Positions 63,199 to 64,000 of a stretch of 64,000 nucleotides of DNA are shown here, one piece after another. The stretch is taken from NCBI GenBank assembly GCA_023430885.1, contig JAEYYH010000042.1, positions 27,771 to 91,770 of the forward strand, read 5' to 3'. Numbering within the stretch: the first letter of the stretch is position 1; each line of letters starts with the position of its first letter. Source of the DNA: Bacillota bacterium (GTDB lineage Bacteria > Bacillota_I > Bacilli_A > RF39 > UBA660). Both the position numbers and the translations under genes were made by a program. A model generated the notes under the pieces. That model had not been told where the DNA came from. It made no database searches and saw nothing but the letters and a program-made list of their open reading frames with translations.

Positions 63199-63221
63199 AA
63201 AGTACTTTATTAAAGTACTTT
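63199..63221 (-). terminator. HAD gene terminator
   Basis: AAAGTACTTT repeated as inverted arms with a three-base loop and a T run on the minus strand. Confidence 0.75.
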
Positions 63222-63235
63222 TATAATGATACGTT

Positions 63236-63796
63236 TTAATACTTCCAATTATTTCTACTGGCAAAATTAGTGACTACTTCGAATATATCTGTATCTTTAT
63301 TAATTTTTATAGCACTTATTCCAACTTTTTTTGCACCTTCAATATTTTCTGTACTATCATCTAAAAATAGCATATCACTAGCTTTAATATTTAAGTCATC
63401 TAAAATATAATTATAAAATTCTGCATCAGGTTTAATTTTGTTTATTTCTGCAGATACATATATTTTATTAATTAAAGACATGTCAAAATTATTCTCTATA
63501 TAATCTCTAATATATGAAACATGATTAGTTGCTATAATGAATGTTACGTCTGGATATTTATTTTTTAATTCGAATATTAAATTTGGATATTTTATTTGGT
63601 AAATATTATTAATTATATATTTAGTATTTTCCTCAATATCTATTTCACTAGATATTGTCTCTTTTACTATTTCTTTATAGTCATAATCACTTTTGTTTTT
63701 TCCAAATAATCTTTCCATTTTATCTTGAATATCAGTAAGTTCAAATGAATTTTCCCCTACTAATACACCTACTAAATCAAATGCTATCACTTTCAT
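63236..63796 (-). CDS. HAD-family hydrolase-like protein
   Basis: 186 residues from the ATG at 63796 (after AGAGAGGTACAAT). Motif I reads FDLVGVLVGE: the nucleophile Asp is present but the usual second Asp (D+2) is Val. Motif II is IIATNHV, motif III Lys in KIKPDAEF, motif IV FLDDSTENIEGAKK. Relatives with FDxGGV have the same gap; phosphatase activity may be weak or changed. No neighbour suggests a substrate. Confidence 0.8.
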   Translation of the reverse strand: MKVIAFDLVGVLVGENSFELTDIQDKMERLFGKNKSDYDYKEIVKETISSEIDIEENTKYIINNIYQIKYPNLIFELKNKYPDVTFIIATNHVSYIRDYIENNFDMSLINKIYVSAEINKIKPDAEFYNYILDDLNIKASDMLFLDDSTENIEGAKKVGISAIKINKDTDIFEVVTNFASRNNWKY

Positions 63797-63823
63797 ATTG
63801 TACCTCTCTCTTATCAATAAAAT

Positions 63824-63845
63824 AGTTTAGATAAAAATCTAAACT
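63824..63845 (-). terminator. Terminator of the response-regulator gene
   Basis: AGTTTAGAT-aaaa-ATCTAAACT stem, then a T-rich run on the minus strand, between the partial gene and the HAD gene. Confidence 0.65.
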
Positions 63846-63851
63846 ACTTGT

Positions 63852-64000
63852 TTACTTAATATGTGTTCGTAATACTCTATCAAATTCAGCTTTTATTATT
63901 GGTTTTGATAAATAATCATTAAATCCATCTGCTAAGTATTTTTCTCTTGATCCTACTATAGCATTGGCTGTTAAGGCTACTACTGGAATATTAAATCCTT
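63852..64000 (-). CDS. Response-regulator receiver domain, C-terminal part
   Basis: The 5' part is beyond the window. The visible end reads PVVALTANAIVGSREKYLADG then FNDYLSKPI, the usual end of a receiver domain with the conserved Lys before Pro. It closes with a short helix and TAA at 63852-63854. Receiver domains with this end are common at the C-terminus of hybrid sensor kinases, so a hybrid kinase is likely. Confidence 0.75.
   Translation of the reverse strand, partial: GFNIPVVALTANAIVGSREKYLADGFNDYLSKPIIKAEFDRVLRTHIK

Noticed and set aside
1..64000. Mycoplasma genetic code (UGA read as Trp)
   Set aside because: rsmE and the LysR gene end with TGA at natural lengths, and conserved Trp residues are encoded by TGG, so the standard code holds.
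1..64000. CRISPR arrays
   Set aside because: No regularly spaced direct repeats were seen; the only clear repeats are those of the cassette and of the two-repeat secreted protein.

Overview
The window comes from a low-GC, Gram-positive bacterium of the Bacilli that looks close to the Mollicutes but has a cell wall. MraY, FtsW and a PASTA-type division transpeptidase are present. The order mrnC-rlmB-sigH-secE-nusG-rplK-rplA-rplJ-rplL-methyltransferase-rpoB-rpoC is the Bacillus-type order. UGA is used as a stop (for example rsmE and the LysR gene), so the mycoplasma code does not apply. RpoB has Asn at the E. coli 526 position, as reported for rifampicin-insusceptible Mollicutes. All but two genes are on the minus strand, so the window lies within one replichore. 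No tRNA, rRNA or CRISPR array was seen. No gene-free stretch exceeds 300 bases; the longest, 30894-31134, is the promoter side of a small mobile cassette.

Region 1 (1-12.3 kb): a C39-peptidase ABC exporter, RecD2, a small cluster of unknown membrane proteins around a DUF1292 protein, then mtaB, a membrane-anchored acidic protein, rsmE, trxA and cvpA. The only two plus-strand genes follow: rnhC (RNase HIII) and an amidoligase-family gene. Region 2 (12.3-27.2 kb): the transcription and translation block, with consensus promoters (17-bp spacing) before secE, rplK, rplJ and rpoB, an L10 leader attenuator, two L1-site-like hairpins, a SigH-like sigma factor, rlmB, and an unusual fusion of a nucleotidyltransferase to Mini-RNase III. 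Region 3 (27.2-34 kb): rbgA, a YoaP-like acetyltransferase, lepB, rplS, trmD, rimM and an rRNA/tRNA methyltransferase. It is interrupted at 30.3-31.1 kb by an 803-bp cassette with terminal inverted repeats and 17-bp target repeats that carries only an XRE-type regulator.

Region 4 (34-47.8 kb) is accessory and the most unusual. One operon carries a LysR regulator, a dTMP-kinase-like gene, a branched-chain polyamine synthase (BpsA), S-adenosylmethionine decarboxylase (SpeH), a CYTH protein and a methyltransferase. A second, divergently unrelated but tightly packed seven-gene operon carries a P-loop kinase, a U32-family protein, a cytoplasmic M23 protein, a GHMP-kinase/methyltransferase fusion, an aminotransferase, a RdgB-like pyrophosphatase and a DAHP synthase. 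Both promoters carry a T-N11-A dyad of the form ATAA-N7-TTAT, so I infer a common LysR regulon making an unknown metabolite.

Region 5 (47.8-64 kb): an HtrA-type protease, and a broken-up division/cell-wall cluster (ftsW, mraY, PBP). Inserted in it are a cation antiporter under a yybP-ykoY (manganese) riboswitch, two PF06541 membrane proteins, a TasA-like/SipW/DUF5305 secretion module, and a secreted protein made of two 146-residue repeats. The window ends with an ABC transporter pair, a HAD protein lacking the second catalytic Asp, and the C-terminus of a response-regulator domain.
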